Source: Haematobia irritans
Lineage: Eukaryota > Arthropoda > Insecta > Diptera > Muscidae
NCBI RefSeq assembly: GCF_050003625.1
Contig: NC_134397.1
Span: 64,888,669 to 64,952,668, forward strand
Length of the DNA: 64,000 nucleotides
Reading direction: 5' to 3'
Below, in pieces: positions 32,601 to 42,225 of this stretch. The position numbers and the translations under genes were made by a program. The notes below the pieces were generated by a model. The model saw nothing but the letters and a program-made list of their open reading frames with translations. It was not told where the DNA came from and did no database searches. Positions within the stretch are counted from its first letter, which is position 1, and each line of letters starts with the position of its first letter.

Positions 32601-32618
32601 GCTTGCGCGCGTGCGCAT
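32601..32618. repeat. purine-pyrimidine alternating GC tract
   Basis: GCGCTTGCGCGCGTGCGC is nearly pure alternating purine-pyrimidine, a form able to adopt Z-DNA, in an AT-rich context. Confidence 0.4.
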
Positions 32619-32718
32619 ATTAGTTTTGAGTTACCTACCTCCACTATGGTCATCTGCCACTTGGAAACTTAAAAAAAAAGTTTCAGTTAAATTGCATTGG
32701 CTTCTTCTTTTCATATCG

Positions 32719-32775
32719 TCATCATCATCATCGACAATGACGAAAAGTACGACGACGAAGAAGAAGAAAAAGTCT
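32719..32775. repeat. trinucleotide microsatellite
   Basis: (CATCAT)n passing into GACGACGAAGAAGAAG. It is imperfect. Confidence 0.7.
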
Positions 32776-32866
32776 TTTTCATGATTATCTTCATCAGCCA
32801 CTTTCAACCACTCCAGTTCAGGCCAGAGTCGAAATGGGGGGGAAGAAACAACAAAAACAAATATAA

Positions 32867-33070
32867 TTGAAACGCTTGACGAGTGATGTGGAAACGTTTT
32901 CGACACACATGTCTCAGCATGAAACATTGGCCACATACGATGGCCTGGAAGATAATTTTAGCAATATTCGTATTTTTAGTGAAAATTCAACATATGCAGA
33001 GTTTTCGTCATTTGAGACATTTGGAACAACAGCCATTCAGTACTTGATTCTTCGGGCTTACAATATATAG
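32867..33070 (+). CDS. candidate short coding stretch, unrecognised
   Basis: An open frame with varied, coding-like codons (first ATG at 32909: MSQHETLATYDGLEDNFSN ...) ends in TAG at 33070. It is rich in S/T/E/F and has no motif. It might be part of an exon. No clear Kozak or splice sites were found. Confidence 0.2.
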   Translation: MKRLTSDVETFSTHMSQHETLATYDGLEDNFSNIRIFSENSTYAEFSSFETFGTTAIQYLILRAYNI

Positions 33071-33078
33071 ACCTATCC

Positions 33079-33330
33079 GAAACTATTACCGAATATGAAT
33101 TTTTAAATTATGCGGTTAAACCCCAGAATAAAAAAAATTAAAAATCGAAAAGTTAAAATGAAAATTCTTCCATAATTAAGAAATAATCGAAAAGTCGACT
33201 TTTCCAAATTTTCAAAAAGTCGCAAAACAGTCATTTTTTTAAAATTTGAAAGGGTTAATAAGTCAAAAACTACTACTGAAGCCGAAAATATTACCGAATA
33301 TGAATGTGTAACATTACACAGTTAAACCGA
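33079..33330 (+). repeat. pair of ~45-bp direct repeats
   Basis: ATTACCGAATATGAAT followed by a short variable part and GTTAAACC occurs at 33086-33121 and again about 203 bp further (33290-33327). AAAAGTCGACTTTT-type palindromic words lie between. Confidence 0.55.
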
Positions 33331-33497
33331 AGCTTAAACAAGCATACACGGCCGTAAGTTCGGCCAGGCCGAAGCTTATGTACCCTTCACCATGGATTGC
33401 GTAGAAACTTCTTCTAAACACTGCCATCCACAATCGAATTACTTAAGTTGCTCTTCTAAATTGTATGTAAGTCCATACGTGGTATATATTAAATCAA

Positions 33498-34874
33498 ACA
33501 AGTATATACAGCACAAGTTCGGCCGGGCCGAATCTTAAATACCCACCATCATGAACCAAATATTAGGGTTTCCTTTGAAATTTCAGGAGGGCTTGAGGAC
33601 ACTTCCCCAAGATAAATTTAAAGATTTCACCTATGAGGATCCGATAGATCCTGGATTTATAAGAACCATTTTTGTTTTAGTTTTAGAGGAATCAATAACA
33701 TCTCTTGTAAGTGTGCAAGAAAATTATAAAATAACGTCTTGATTTGAAATTTTAAATCTGTAGAAGTAAAATCTGGAAATTTTACATTGAGTTTCAAGCA
33801 ATTTTCATGATCAGTGCGCCTTCTACACCCTCAAGAAGTGAAGTCGGTCTATACGGAGGCATTACCAAATGGACCGATAAAAATTTAATCCGATACACGT
33901 TTTTGTGAGCCTAAAATACCAGAATATTTACAATTTCAGGCAAATCAGATAAAAACTACGGTTTCTAGAAACCCAAGGAGTTAAATCGGGAGATCGTTCT
34001 TATGGGGGCTATACTAAAATATGGACCGATACTCTTCTTTTTCGGCACACCTCTTTATGACCCGAAAATACCTCTAGATTTCCAATTTCAGGCAAATAGG
34101 ATAAAAACTTCGGATTCTAGAAGCCCAAGAAGTAAAATCGGGAAATCGGTATATACCAAAATATGGACCGATACTCACCATTTTCGGCACACCTCTTTAT
34201 GGTCAAAAAATACCTCTAGATTTCAAGTTTCAGGCAAATTGGATAAAAACTGCGTTTTCTATAAGCCCAAGAAGTAAAATCGGGAGATCGGTCTATATGG
34301 GGGCTATACCAAAATATGGACAGATACTCACAATTTTTGGCACACGTTTTTGTAGTACTACAATACCTCTAGATTTCCAATTTCAGGTAAATTGAATAAA
34401 AACTGCGTTTTCTATAAGCCCAAGAAGTAAAATCGGGAGATCGGTCTATATGGGGGCTATACCAAAACATGGACCGATACTCACCATTTTTGGCACACCT
34501 CTTTATGGTCATAAAATACCTCTAGATTTTAAATTTCAGGCAAATTGTATAAAAACTACGATTTCTATAAGCCCAAGTCCCCAAATCGGGAGGTAGGTTT
34601 ATATGGGGACTATATCAAAACCTGGACCGATATAGCCCATCTTCGAACTTGACCTGCCTGCAGACAAAAGACGAGTTTGTGCAAAATTTCAGCACGATTG
34701 CTTCATTATTGAAGACTGTAGCGTGATTACAACAGACAGACAGACAGACAGACGGACAGACAGATCAAGAATATATATACTTTAAATAGTCGGAAATCGA
34801 TATTTCGATGCGTTACAAACGGAATGACAAACTTATTATACCCCCGTCACCATTCTATGGTGGTGGGTATAAAA
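33498..34874 (-). mobile_element. HINE-B composite element (B2), complete, nested
   Basis: ACAAGTATATACAGC and hairpin TTCGGCCGGGCCGAA, then AAATACCCACCATCATG. It then has five ~150-bp units (AAATCGGGAGATCGG, TTTCAGGCAAATTGGAT), a GACAGACAGACAGACGG tract (34737-34760) and TTCTATGGTGGTGGGTATAA. The inverted CCACCAT/ATGGTGG words near both ends, tandem core and single hairpin fit a Helentron-associated element. The insertion point is an A-run, without evident TSD. Confidence 0.88.
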
Positions 34875-34892
34875 AGATAGGTTATATACGTA

Positions 34893-35135
34893 TATAATTC
34901 AGTTTGACAAAATTTTCTATAGAAATAAAATTTTGACAAACTTTTCTATAGAAATAAAGTTTTGACAAAATTTTCTATAAAAATAAAATTTTAACAAAAT
35001 TTTCTATAGAAATAAAGTTTTGACAAAATTTTCTATAAAAATGAAATTTTAACAAAATTTTCTATAGAAATAAAATTTTAACAAAATTTTCTATAAAAAT
35101 AAAATTTTGACAAAATTTTCTATAGAAATAAAATT
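34893..35135 (-). repeat. 29-bp AT minisatellite array in A7
   Basis: About eight units; alternating variants (CTATAAAAATAAA versus CTATAGAAATAAA) suggest two-unit duplication. Confidence 0.9.
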
Positions 35136-36276
35136 TTGGTAGATTATTTTTGGATCGAGTGCAACCATGATTATGAACCGATATAGACCAATTTGTGTGT
35201 GACTGGAGATCGGCTATATATAACTATAAATATATGGACCAATTTTGGCATGGTTGTTAGCGGCCATATACTAACACCACCTTCCAAATTTGAAGCGGAT
35301 CGGATGAATTTTGCTCTTCCGAGAGGCTCAGGTGGTCAAATCTGGAGAATGGTTTATATAGAGGATATATATAATTATGGACCAATACGGGCCAATTCTG
35401 GCACGGGTATTAGAGACAATATACTAACACCATGTTCCAAATTTCAACCGGATCGGATGAAATATGCTTCTCTTAGAGGCTCCGCAATCAAATCTGGGGA
35501 TCGGTTTATATGGGGGCTATATATAATTGTGAAATGATGTGGACCAATTTTTGCATGGATGTTAGAGACCATATACTAACACCACGTTCCACATTTGAAC
35601 CGGATCGGATGAATTTTGCTCCTCCAAGAGGCTCCCGAGGTCAAATCTGGAGAACGGTGTGTGGGGGCTATATATAATTATGGACCGATATGGACCAATT
35701 CTGGCACGGTTGTTAAAGATCATATACTAACACCATGTTTCAAATTTCAACCGGATTGGATGAAATTTGCTTCTCCAAGAGGATCCGCAAGCAAAATCTG
35801 GGCATCGGTTCATATGGGGGCTATATATATTTATGGACCGATATGGACCAATTTTAGCATGCATGTTAGGGACCATGTACTGACACCACGTACCAAATTT
35901 CAACCGGATCGGATGAAATTTGCTCCTCCAAGAGGATCCTCAAGCATAATCTGGAGATCTTTATATGAGGGCTATATATAATTATGGACCGATATGAATC
36001 AATTTTTGCATGGGTGTTAGAGGTCATATACTAATACCACAAACCAAATTTCAACCAGATCGGATGAAATTTGCTCCTCCTAGAGCCTCCGCAAGCCAAA
36101 TCTGGGGGTCGGTTTATATGGGGGCTATACGTAAAAGTGGTCCGATATGGCCCAGTTGCAATACCGTTCGACCTACCTATAACAAGTTTCAAGTCGATAG
36201 CTTGTTTCGTTCGGAAGTTAGCGTAATTTCCACAGACGGACGGACATAGCTATATGACTCAGAAAAGTCGACTTTT

Positions 36277-36360
36277 TTAACCCTCTAATACCCAACCCCG
36301 CCTTTAGGCGGGCTTTATTTAATAAGAAAGCTTTTAGTAAAACGCGTGCTGAGTCCTTTT
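36277..36360 (-). mobile_element. piggyBac-like MITE G, end fragment
   Basis: TTAA (36277-36280) is followed by CCCTCTAATACCCAACCCCG, CCTTTAGGCGGGCTT and AGCTTTTAGTAAAACGCG. This is the inverted counterpart of the right end of the complete G copy at 53614-53770. The other terminus is missing. Confidence 0.7.
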
Positions 36361-36381
36361 GGTATATCCGTGGTCTGCCTA

Positions 36382-37045
36382 TAGGTTAGCTTAGGTTAGG
36401 TTAAAGTGGCAGCCCGATTAAGATTCAGGCTCACTTAGACTATTCAGTCCATTGTGATACCACATTAACTAAAAGTACCTATTACATATGGACACTTCTA
36501 GTTTTAACCGTTGAACCTTCTCGATTATTTTTCTTTGTTGAACCAACCAGATTGTTCCAAAAATATTAGCAGACTGCTTAAGTTAACGTTTTCCAGATCC
36601 GCCAGTAATCTGAAGCTATATGCTCCTAAAAGTTGCTTGCGCTTTACACAAAATGCAGGACACTCACACAAGAGGTGTTTAATTGATTCTTTTTCCTCCG
36701 CATCATGACAGCTCATACAATAGTCATTATACTTCGCGCCAATAGTTTTTGCAAAATCTCCTATCAGGCAGCGACCCGTTATAGCAGATATCAGGAGTGA
36801 TATCTGACGTCTCGAGAACATTAGCATATCTAGTGTGCGGTTTAAGTTGAAATGGGGCCATATTTGCTTGGTGTCGTTACAACCCTTGCAATTCTCCCAT
36901 CGAACATTTGCCATGGTCTGCCCATAACTTCAATACTGTCTTTAGGGCATTTTTCCTATAATATCCGACATTTACGGTCGATAAATACGAGGGGGCCGTT
37001 ACGTCCGCTCACACCATTACCATCAACGGCGCTTGTTTCTGGTAG
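36382..37045 (-). mobile_element. non-LTR retrotransposon (LINE) 3' end, copy 1
   Basis: The minus strand carries the C-terminal coding part (36525-36914), a ~60-bp spacer (CTAGAAGTGTCCATATG region), and a tail GTGGTATCACAATGGACTGA ... AGTCTAAGTGAGCCTGA ... GGGCTGCCAC ending in CTAACC repeats at 36382. The tail is the same as that of the SINE family. The 5' remainder of the LINE is missing. Confidence 0.82.
36525..36914 (-). pseudogene. LINE ORF2 C-terminus with zinc-knuckle-like motif
   Basis: 129 codons from an internal ATG. WPHFNLNRTLDMLMFSRRQI and ITGRCLIGDFA match the post-RNase-H region of insect R1/LOA/I-type LINEs. CMSCHDAEEKESIKHLLCEC forms the typical Cys-x2-Cys ... His-x2-Cys-x-Cys cluster (C66, C69, H80, C83, C85). 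The end NKEK-stop at 36525 looks natural, since the 3' UTR and tail follow. The RT and endonuclease domains are absent. Confidence 0.8.
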
Positions 37046-37639
37046 GCATTTTCGAAAAGTCGCTTATTTCAAAAAAGCCGAAAACTCAAAATGTCAAATT
37101 TTTTGAAAAAAGTCGAAAGGGAGAAACTCGACTTTTCCAAATTTTCGTCCAAAGATACGAAGTGTCGACAATTTGGATCTGATTTCAATCCCTATAACGA
37201 ACTAGCCATACCAAAGTAGAATTTCCGAGTGATAGATTTTTGTTGATAAATCGAAGTGTTCACTGCTAGCAAAAAAAAGTCGCCATAAATTTGACAGAGG
37301 AATGCATTTTAGATCGTTTACTCTAACATAAATAACTTATAAACAGTCCATTGCTGCGATATCAAATGTCGACTCTTGGATATTCACAAAAGTCGACCGT
37401 TATTTCGGTCTCACTTATTCGCTGTCCCGACAATAAGTGTATACGGACGACAGTGTTCGTGTCAAACATATCCCAGATATTGGCCACACTACAAGTTATG
37501 CTCGAAGACATAATCGATATTGCAGCTTATTAATGGGATCGATAACACAGTTATCGATATTTTACTTACCTCCCACAATTCTTAGCGTTCTGCCACACTG
37601 TAAGATTCTTTACAAACACAGACATTTCGTCCAGATAAA
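37046..37639. other. host-like stretch with promoter-like motifs
   Basis: It includes AAAAGTCGAC-type words (37050-37140), then ordinary-complexity DNA. Three ATCGAT words and two CACACT boxes cluster at 37490-37600. A short open frame (37351-37533) is not credible as a gene. Confidence 0.4.
37480..37600. promoter_or_regulatory. possible housekeeping-type promoter (DRE + motif-1-like box)
   Basis: TATCGATA at 37552-37559 is an exact DRE (DREF site of Drosophila). AATCGATA and ATCGATAA lie 13-40 bp upstream. TTGGCCACACTAC at 37480-37495 is one base from the fly core-promoter motif 1 (GGTCACACT), and GCCACACTGTAAG lies at 37591. No associated transcription unit is identified. Confidence 0.3.
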
Positions 37640-37860
37640 CTTATAGTTTGGACGGCACATTAAACTATTCAGTCCATTGTGATACCACAGGGGTAAATTT
37701 CTCTCTTGTCGCTGAGTGCCCGATTCCATATTTAGCGCAATGACAAGGTTGGCTCAGGTTGAAAAGAGGAGACAGTTTTCCCTGTCTCATGTTGACTGAA
37801 ATACACCTAAGCCAGTATTTGGCTTGTTGTGCGTTTTAACTTCTTCTTTCCATCCCTAAT

Positions 37861-38067
37861 TTATTTACAGTCCATGTTTCCCAGCTGGGCCATGTTCCGA
37901 AACACCCCTTCATCGATATGGTTAACTCTTTGGCTAGTAAAGGCAAGGCAGTGACAAAGGTAGTGCTCCAAGGTCTCATTATCCTCAACACACGCCATCA
38001 TTCTCTGCTGCTCCACATAACTGTCGTGCTCCAAGGTCTCATAATCCTCAAATCCTACATGCACCAT
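37861..38067 (-). pseudogene. LINE C-terminal zinc-knuckle region with in-frame duplication
   Basis: EDNETLEHYLCHCLAFTSQR is the Cys/His cluster end of an insect LINE. A 63-bp block (37963-38025) is tandemly repeated at 38026-38090, giving a second FEDYETLEHDSYVEQQRM copy upstream in the protein. It ends DCK-stop at 37861. Confidence 0.7.
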
Positions 38068-38303
38068 CCTCTGCTGCTCCCATTCGGCACAGATGTGCTC
38101 TCAAGTCTAGATGCCCGTTCATTATTCCCACGGCCCTCCTGACTGTCGTTCTACTTGCTTTGAGTAGTTCTGCAGTCTTTTTCTTATCTGGATCACACCG
38201 TAGTATTTTCGTCTTCCCTCCTTCCCTATATGTCCTAGCTCTTATCGACAGTTCATTATCCTTTACGTTTCCCCTTTTTCCCGCATGTCCCCGACACCCA
38301 ATA

Positions 38304-38561
38304 TTAGTTGATCATGCTTTTGTATTCCAATACGATTCGCGATCGAAACGTAATGTCTGCTGTTGCTTTCATTGCGATTTGGCACTCTGCGAAAAACGAT
38401 TTGTGGCCTCGCGCTATTTCCGTTATGACAGGCACTTCTGCCTGCAGGATTGTGCTTTGGTATCGAGATCGAAATAAGATCTCGGTGTCTGGATCCTCCA
38501 GATATACGCCCTGCACCGTCTTCTCATCTCCATAATGGATCCATTGACAGTTATTTTCCAA
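38304..38561 (-). pseudogene. LINE RNase H-like fragment
   Basis: GVYLEDPDTEILFRSR then STILQAEVPVITEIARG matches the second strand and acidic helix (QAE) of RNase H domains in R1/LOA/I-type LINEs. ITFRSRIVLEYKSMIN matches the following helix. The first catalytic Asp strand and the third Asp are not preserved. Confidence 0.65.
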
Positions 38562-38711
38562 TCCAATTCGTGTCCAATTTTATTGGCGTCAGAATATCAC
38601 ACTCAGGTTTACGATCATGGATTGTTGTGGCGACCGATATTTTACACACCGTCTTCCCTATTATCTTTTGATAGTTCGTCATGTTTCGTGCTTCCGTCCA
38701 TTCTCCCAACA

Positions 38712-38889
38712 ATGACAAGGACCTCCTTTTTATAAGCGAGTCCGAACAGCGTTTCCCATTACCAGCAGAATACTGAGAGGTAATAATACACAGCCGAAAA
38801 AACTTATTTGTGTTTGGTCGAAACTGGAATTCAACCTATGACCCATTGTATGCAAGGCGGATATGCTAACCATTGTACCACGGTAGCTT
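38712..38889 (-). mobile_element. SINE, diverged, tail-less
   Basis: The minus-strand head starts near 38889 (ACCGTGGTACAATGGTTAGC). The B-box equivalent is ATAGGTTGAATTCC, heavily mutated. It ends in AAAAGGAGGTCCTTGTCATT at 38712. It is older than the other SINE copies by substitutions. Confidence 0.8.
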
Positions 38890-38977
38890 TCCCAAAAATG
38901 GAAAATTTCGAAAAGTAGACTATTGCTTAAGTCAAAAGTCGACTTTTTAAAGAGTCGAAAAATTTACTCTTATTACA

Positions 38978-39220
38978 ATGACACTATCACCGAGCTACAA
39001 TCGAACGCTGGACAAGCTTACTCTCGAGCCCGAAGCTACTACCTATACCAATGCTGAGCCCAATACACATCTACGATCCATTCTCTTCCGTAAATCGAAG
39101 GGCTCAAAACTAAATTTCAGTACAGGGGCCTTACTTTTCATACCAACCTTATTGGAAGTTTTTGAAGAAGACCCAAGTTATCTGAAGACTAGCAAACACA
39201 AATCGCTTGATTGTTGGTAG
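38978..39220 (+). CDS. candidate small protein-coding frame, unrecognised
   Basis: ATG in good context (TTACAATGA) opens 80 codons with GC-containing, non-repetitive codon use (MTLSPSYNRTLDKLTLEPEA ... FIPTLLEVFEEDPSYLKTSK) and ends in TAG at 39220. No domain, signal peptide or transmembrane segment is recognised. A (CA)n tract follows the stop. It could be a host exon or small gene, or a fragment of an unlisted transposon. Confidence 0.35.
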   Translation: MTLSPSYNRTLDKLTLEPEATTYTNAEPNTHLRSILFRKSKGSKLNFSTGALLFIPTLLEVFEEDPSYLKTSKHKSLDCW

Positions 39221-39235
39221 CAACAACCAGCACTA

Positions 39236-39252
39236 CCACACACACACACACT
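39236..39252 (+). repeat. (CA)n microsatellite
   Basis: CCACACACACACACACT just downstream of the candidate frame. Confidence 0.8.
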
Positions 39253-39519
39253 TGCGGAGAGCACACGACAATGTAACATAAACAACAAAGCGGCAAGGCT
39301 AACAAATTGAAACATTATTTTGCGGAGAGTCTAGTCTGTCTAAGTAAATTTTCGATTATGCTCCACAACACCTTAACATAACTATATGCATATAGAGAAT
39401 AGAAATAAATGCATGAAATTGGAGAGAGCATTTACATTAAGGGCGGTTTTCAATAGTAGCGGATAAAAAAAACCGAATAATTTTTGTGTAAATACCATTG
39501 TCCATGGTATGTACGTAGG

Positions 39520-40504
39520 CTTGCCAGATCCAATTTGTCAAAAAGCTTGACATTGACCAAAAAACTTGATAAACAAAAACACTCATACTATTTGGTTTAA
39601 CATAATTTTTTAATATTTTTTTCAGAAAAGTTATTAGAATAAAAGCAAAAAAAAATCATAAAAAGTAGAAATAACAGAAACAATGTAAAAGAAACAAAAA
39701 CACTATAACAATAAAAAAATCAATCTTTATACATTTAGAAAAAAACTTATTTTGATACACATAATTCGTATTATAGATGCAGAATTAATTATTCTCTACA
39801 CTCAAAAAAAAAATGTTTACTTGGATCCAAAGATTTTGACTTTCCTTTAAGGATTTTGGTATGGATTACGAGCCAAAGATGCGGGTTCTTTAAAATAAGG
39901 AATTTTTTTTCGACCTATCTGGCTTTAAATCTAGGGTCTATAAAATTAAAATTAGGATACAGATCTCATTTATCGAATTTTCATTATATTTGTCCGGTAT
40001 ATTAATAAAGCTATTCACGTACAAACAAATACCAGTTTAAAAATGCAAATTATGACGGATGTTTCGAAGTAAAAAATATTTTCTTAATTCCAAAAAAACT
40101 TTAAACCAAAGATGCTAAATCCTCAAAATAAGTCCTGGCCTATATTGGAAGCGTTTTTATCTTAAATCTAAAGATTCAATATTTTGGTTAATTTAAGGAC
40201 AAATGGAAGGAAAAATGTGCTTCTTTACTTTAACGAAAATTTGCCTTAGTTTAAAGTCATGCAACTTTAACGAAAGGACTCAAATTTTCAAATTGTGTGT
40301 CCTAAATTTAATGAAAAATGAAGCAAAGATTATAAACTTTCTTTTAATTAAAATTGCATCATTTTAAAGAAATTTGTCCTTAATGGTGTATAAATTGCGC
40401 ATCCTAAAATTGAGGTTGCGTAATCTTTAATATCACGTAAATATTTTTTTCAGTGTACCATCGGTTTTTGTTAAAAAATTTTGAAAGTTTTTGCAATCCT
40501 CATC
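39520..40504 (+). mobile_element. repeat R segment interrupted by MITE H
   Basis: GGCTTGCCAGATCC with CTTGACATTGACCAAAAAAC near 39535 is an inverted match to 46550-46630. AATCAATCTTTATAC to ATTAATTATTCTCTA (39718-39798) and ACCATCGGTTTTTGTTAAAA to TTGCAATCCTCATC (40458-40504) together equal the continuous 45988-46119. It looks like a larger dispersed element containing element I. Confidence 0.5.
39799..40455 (+). mobile_element. MITE H, complete copy
   Basis: 657 bp. The left end is CACTCAAAAAAAAAATG and the complement of the right end is CACTGAAAAAAATATTTACG, with TA on both sides (39797-39798, 40456-40457). The matching site without the insert is at about 46062 (CTCTACCATCGGG), confirming the boundaries and a TA duplication. 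The interior carries several GGATCCAAAGATTTTGACTT-like words. No transposase. Confidence 0.82.
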
Positions 40505-40904
40505 TGAGAATGAAGCCGCCGAGCCCATACCGACCAGTTTTTGTAAGTCGACGCCGCCGCCGAATATCTCGACTCATCTCGACACAAATTTAGCCGTCAA
40601 TTAATCCAAAATATTGTTTTAAATATGAAAAATTTATTAATAACTGTTGTATTTTTACCAAAAATTTGATACTTCCACCCACAATCAATCAATATTTGGT
40701 TGCTATAAAAATTTTGCAAATTTTAATGAAATGTAAATTTGATTGTACAATTAATCTCTTTAAAATTCGGATAACTTCAAATTGATTTTATAATAGACAA
40801 AAGAATAGAAAAAATTATATCGGCTTAGCCATTAAGCCACTACCGCTGGAGACAAAAATTTAGTGCCGCCGCCGACAAAAAAGGGTCGGTTTAATTCTCT
40901 GATT
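40505..40904 (+). mobile_element. MITE-like element I, uninterrupted copy
   Basis: The left end is AGAATGAAGCCGCCGAG and the complement of the right end is AGAGAATTAAACCGACC. It has GCC/GGC-rich patches near both ends (GTCGACGCCGCCGCC, GTGCCGCCGCCGAC), and TATCGGCTTAGCCATTAAG inside. The short frames through the GCC patches are not genes. Confidence 0.6.
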
Positions 40905-41150
40905 CTCATTTAAATTTATTCTTACTAATAGTTCGGCTTTATTAGATCAAAGGTCATTCTATTTCTATCTTTGGTATGAAAATTATTTAGAACCGAAAAA
41001 ATATGTATCATATTAGTCCTTATAAATAAAACTATAGTTTTATTGATAGTAACTATATGCTCCTTTGATGTGTTTTGTAGAAATATAAACTTATCTTTGT
41101 AAGTATTATTACATTTGTAGCTATAATAATAATAAAAAATTATAGAGAAA

Positions 41151-42225
41151 ACAAGTATATACGGCCGTAAGTTCGTCCAGCCCGAAGCTTATGTACCCTC
41201 CACCATGGATTGCGTATAAACTTCTTCTAAACATCCATAATCCAATTACTTGGGTTGCGGTAACGCTTGCCCATGGCAAGGTATCTTAAAACCTCCTAAC
41301 ACCGTCTTCTAATTGTAAGTAAAGTCCATACGTATTATATATTAAATTAAAAAGACCGATTAAATATGTATATAATTCAGTCTGGCAAAATATTCTATAG
41401 AAATTAAATTTTGACAAAATTTTCTATAGAAACAAAATTTTGATAGATTATGTTTGGCTCGAGTGGCAACCATGATTACGAACCGATATGGACCAATTTT
41501 TGTGTTATTGGGGATCGGCTATATATATAACTATAGACCGATATGGACCAATTTTGGTATGGTTGTTAGCGGCTATATACTAACACCACGTTCCAAATTT
41601 GAACCGGATCGGAAAACTGTGGATCGGTTTATATGGGGGCTATATATAATTATGGACCGATGTAGACCAATTTTTGCATGGTTGTTAGAGACCATATACC
41701 AACACCATGTACCAAATTTCAGCAGGATCGGATGAAATTTGCTTTTCTTTGAGGCTCCGCAAGCCAAATCTGGCGATCGGTTTATATGGGTGCTATATAA
41801 AATTATGGACCGATGTGGACCAATTTGTGCATGGTTGTTAGAGATGTTAGAATTTCAGCCGGATCGGAAGAAATATGCTTCTCGTTGAGGCTCCGCAAGC
41901 CAAATCTGGGGATCGGTTTATATGGGGGCTATATATAATTATGAACCGATATAGACCAATTTTTGCATGGTTGTTGGAGACCATATAGCAACACCATGTA
42001 CCAAATTTATGCCGGTTCGAGTGAAATATACTTCTCGTAGAGGCTCTGCAAGCCAAATCTGAGGGTCCGTTTATATGGGGGCTATACGTAAAAGTGGACC
42101 GATATGGCTCATTTGCAATACCATCCGACCTACATCAATAACAACTACTTGTACCAAGTTTCAAGTCGATAGCTTGTTTCGTTCGAAAGTTAGCATGATT
42201 TCAACAGACGGACGGACATGCTTTT
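41151..42225 (-). mobile_element. HINE-A composite element (A8)
   Basis: ACAAGTATATACGGCCGTAA, hairpin-like TTCGTCCAGCCCGAA, GTACCCTCCACCATGG, leader, two 29-bp units (41390-41440), then about four ~170-bp units and GACGGACGGACATGC. It is joined at 42223 to repeat Q instead of its normal end. Confidence 0.85.

Larger units (their letters stand above)
31577..32866. other. host-like region, no gene recognised
   Basis: Free of the window's repeat families. It includes a purine/pyrimidine-biased trinucleotide stretch, (ATC)n then (GAC/GAA)n, at 32719-32775 and GC-alternating GCGCTTGCGCGCGTGCGC at 32601-32618. Open frames on either strand are short or low-complexity. Confidence 0.4.
33337..36252 (-). 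mobile_element. HINE-A composite element (A7), with HINE-B nested inside
   Basis: Near-complete copy. It shows ACAAGCATACACGGCCGTAA, the hairpin TTCGGCCAGGCCGAA (33361-33375), GTACCCTTCACCATGG and leader to 33497, then HINE-B2 (33498-34874). The leader resumes (ATACGTATATAATTCAG), with a 29-bp array (34893-35135) and about seven ~170-bp units ending in GACGGACGGACAT. The terminal GGGTATA end is lost. Other A copies show the uninterrupted AAATCAAAAAG leader. Confidence 0.88.
37640..38700 (-). mobile_element. non-LTR retrotransposon (LINE) 3' half, copy 2, decayed
   Basis: Going down the minus strand: RNase H-like segment (38304-38561), intervening degenerate coding, zinc-knuckle-like segment (37861-38067), UTR, then a tail (37655-37760). 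The tail's ATGGAATCGGGCACTCAGCG, AAGAGAGAAATTTACC and TGGTATCACAATGGACTGAA match the SINE 3' third. Several frameshifts and stops. Confidence 0.75.

Noticed and set aside
32631..32936. Minus-strand frame with FFFFFVVVLFVIVDDDDDD
   Set aside because: Driven by the trinucleotide microsatellite on the opposite strand; no domain.
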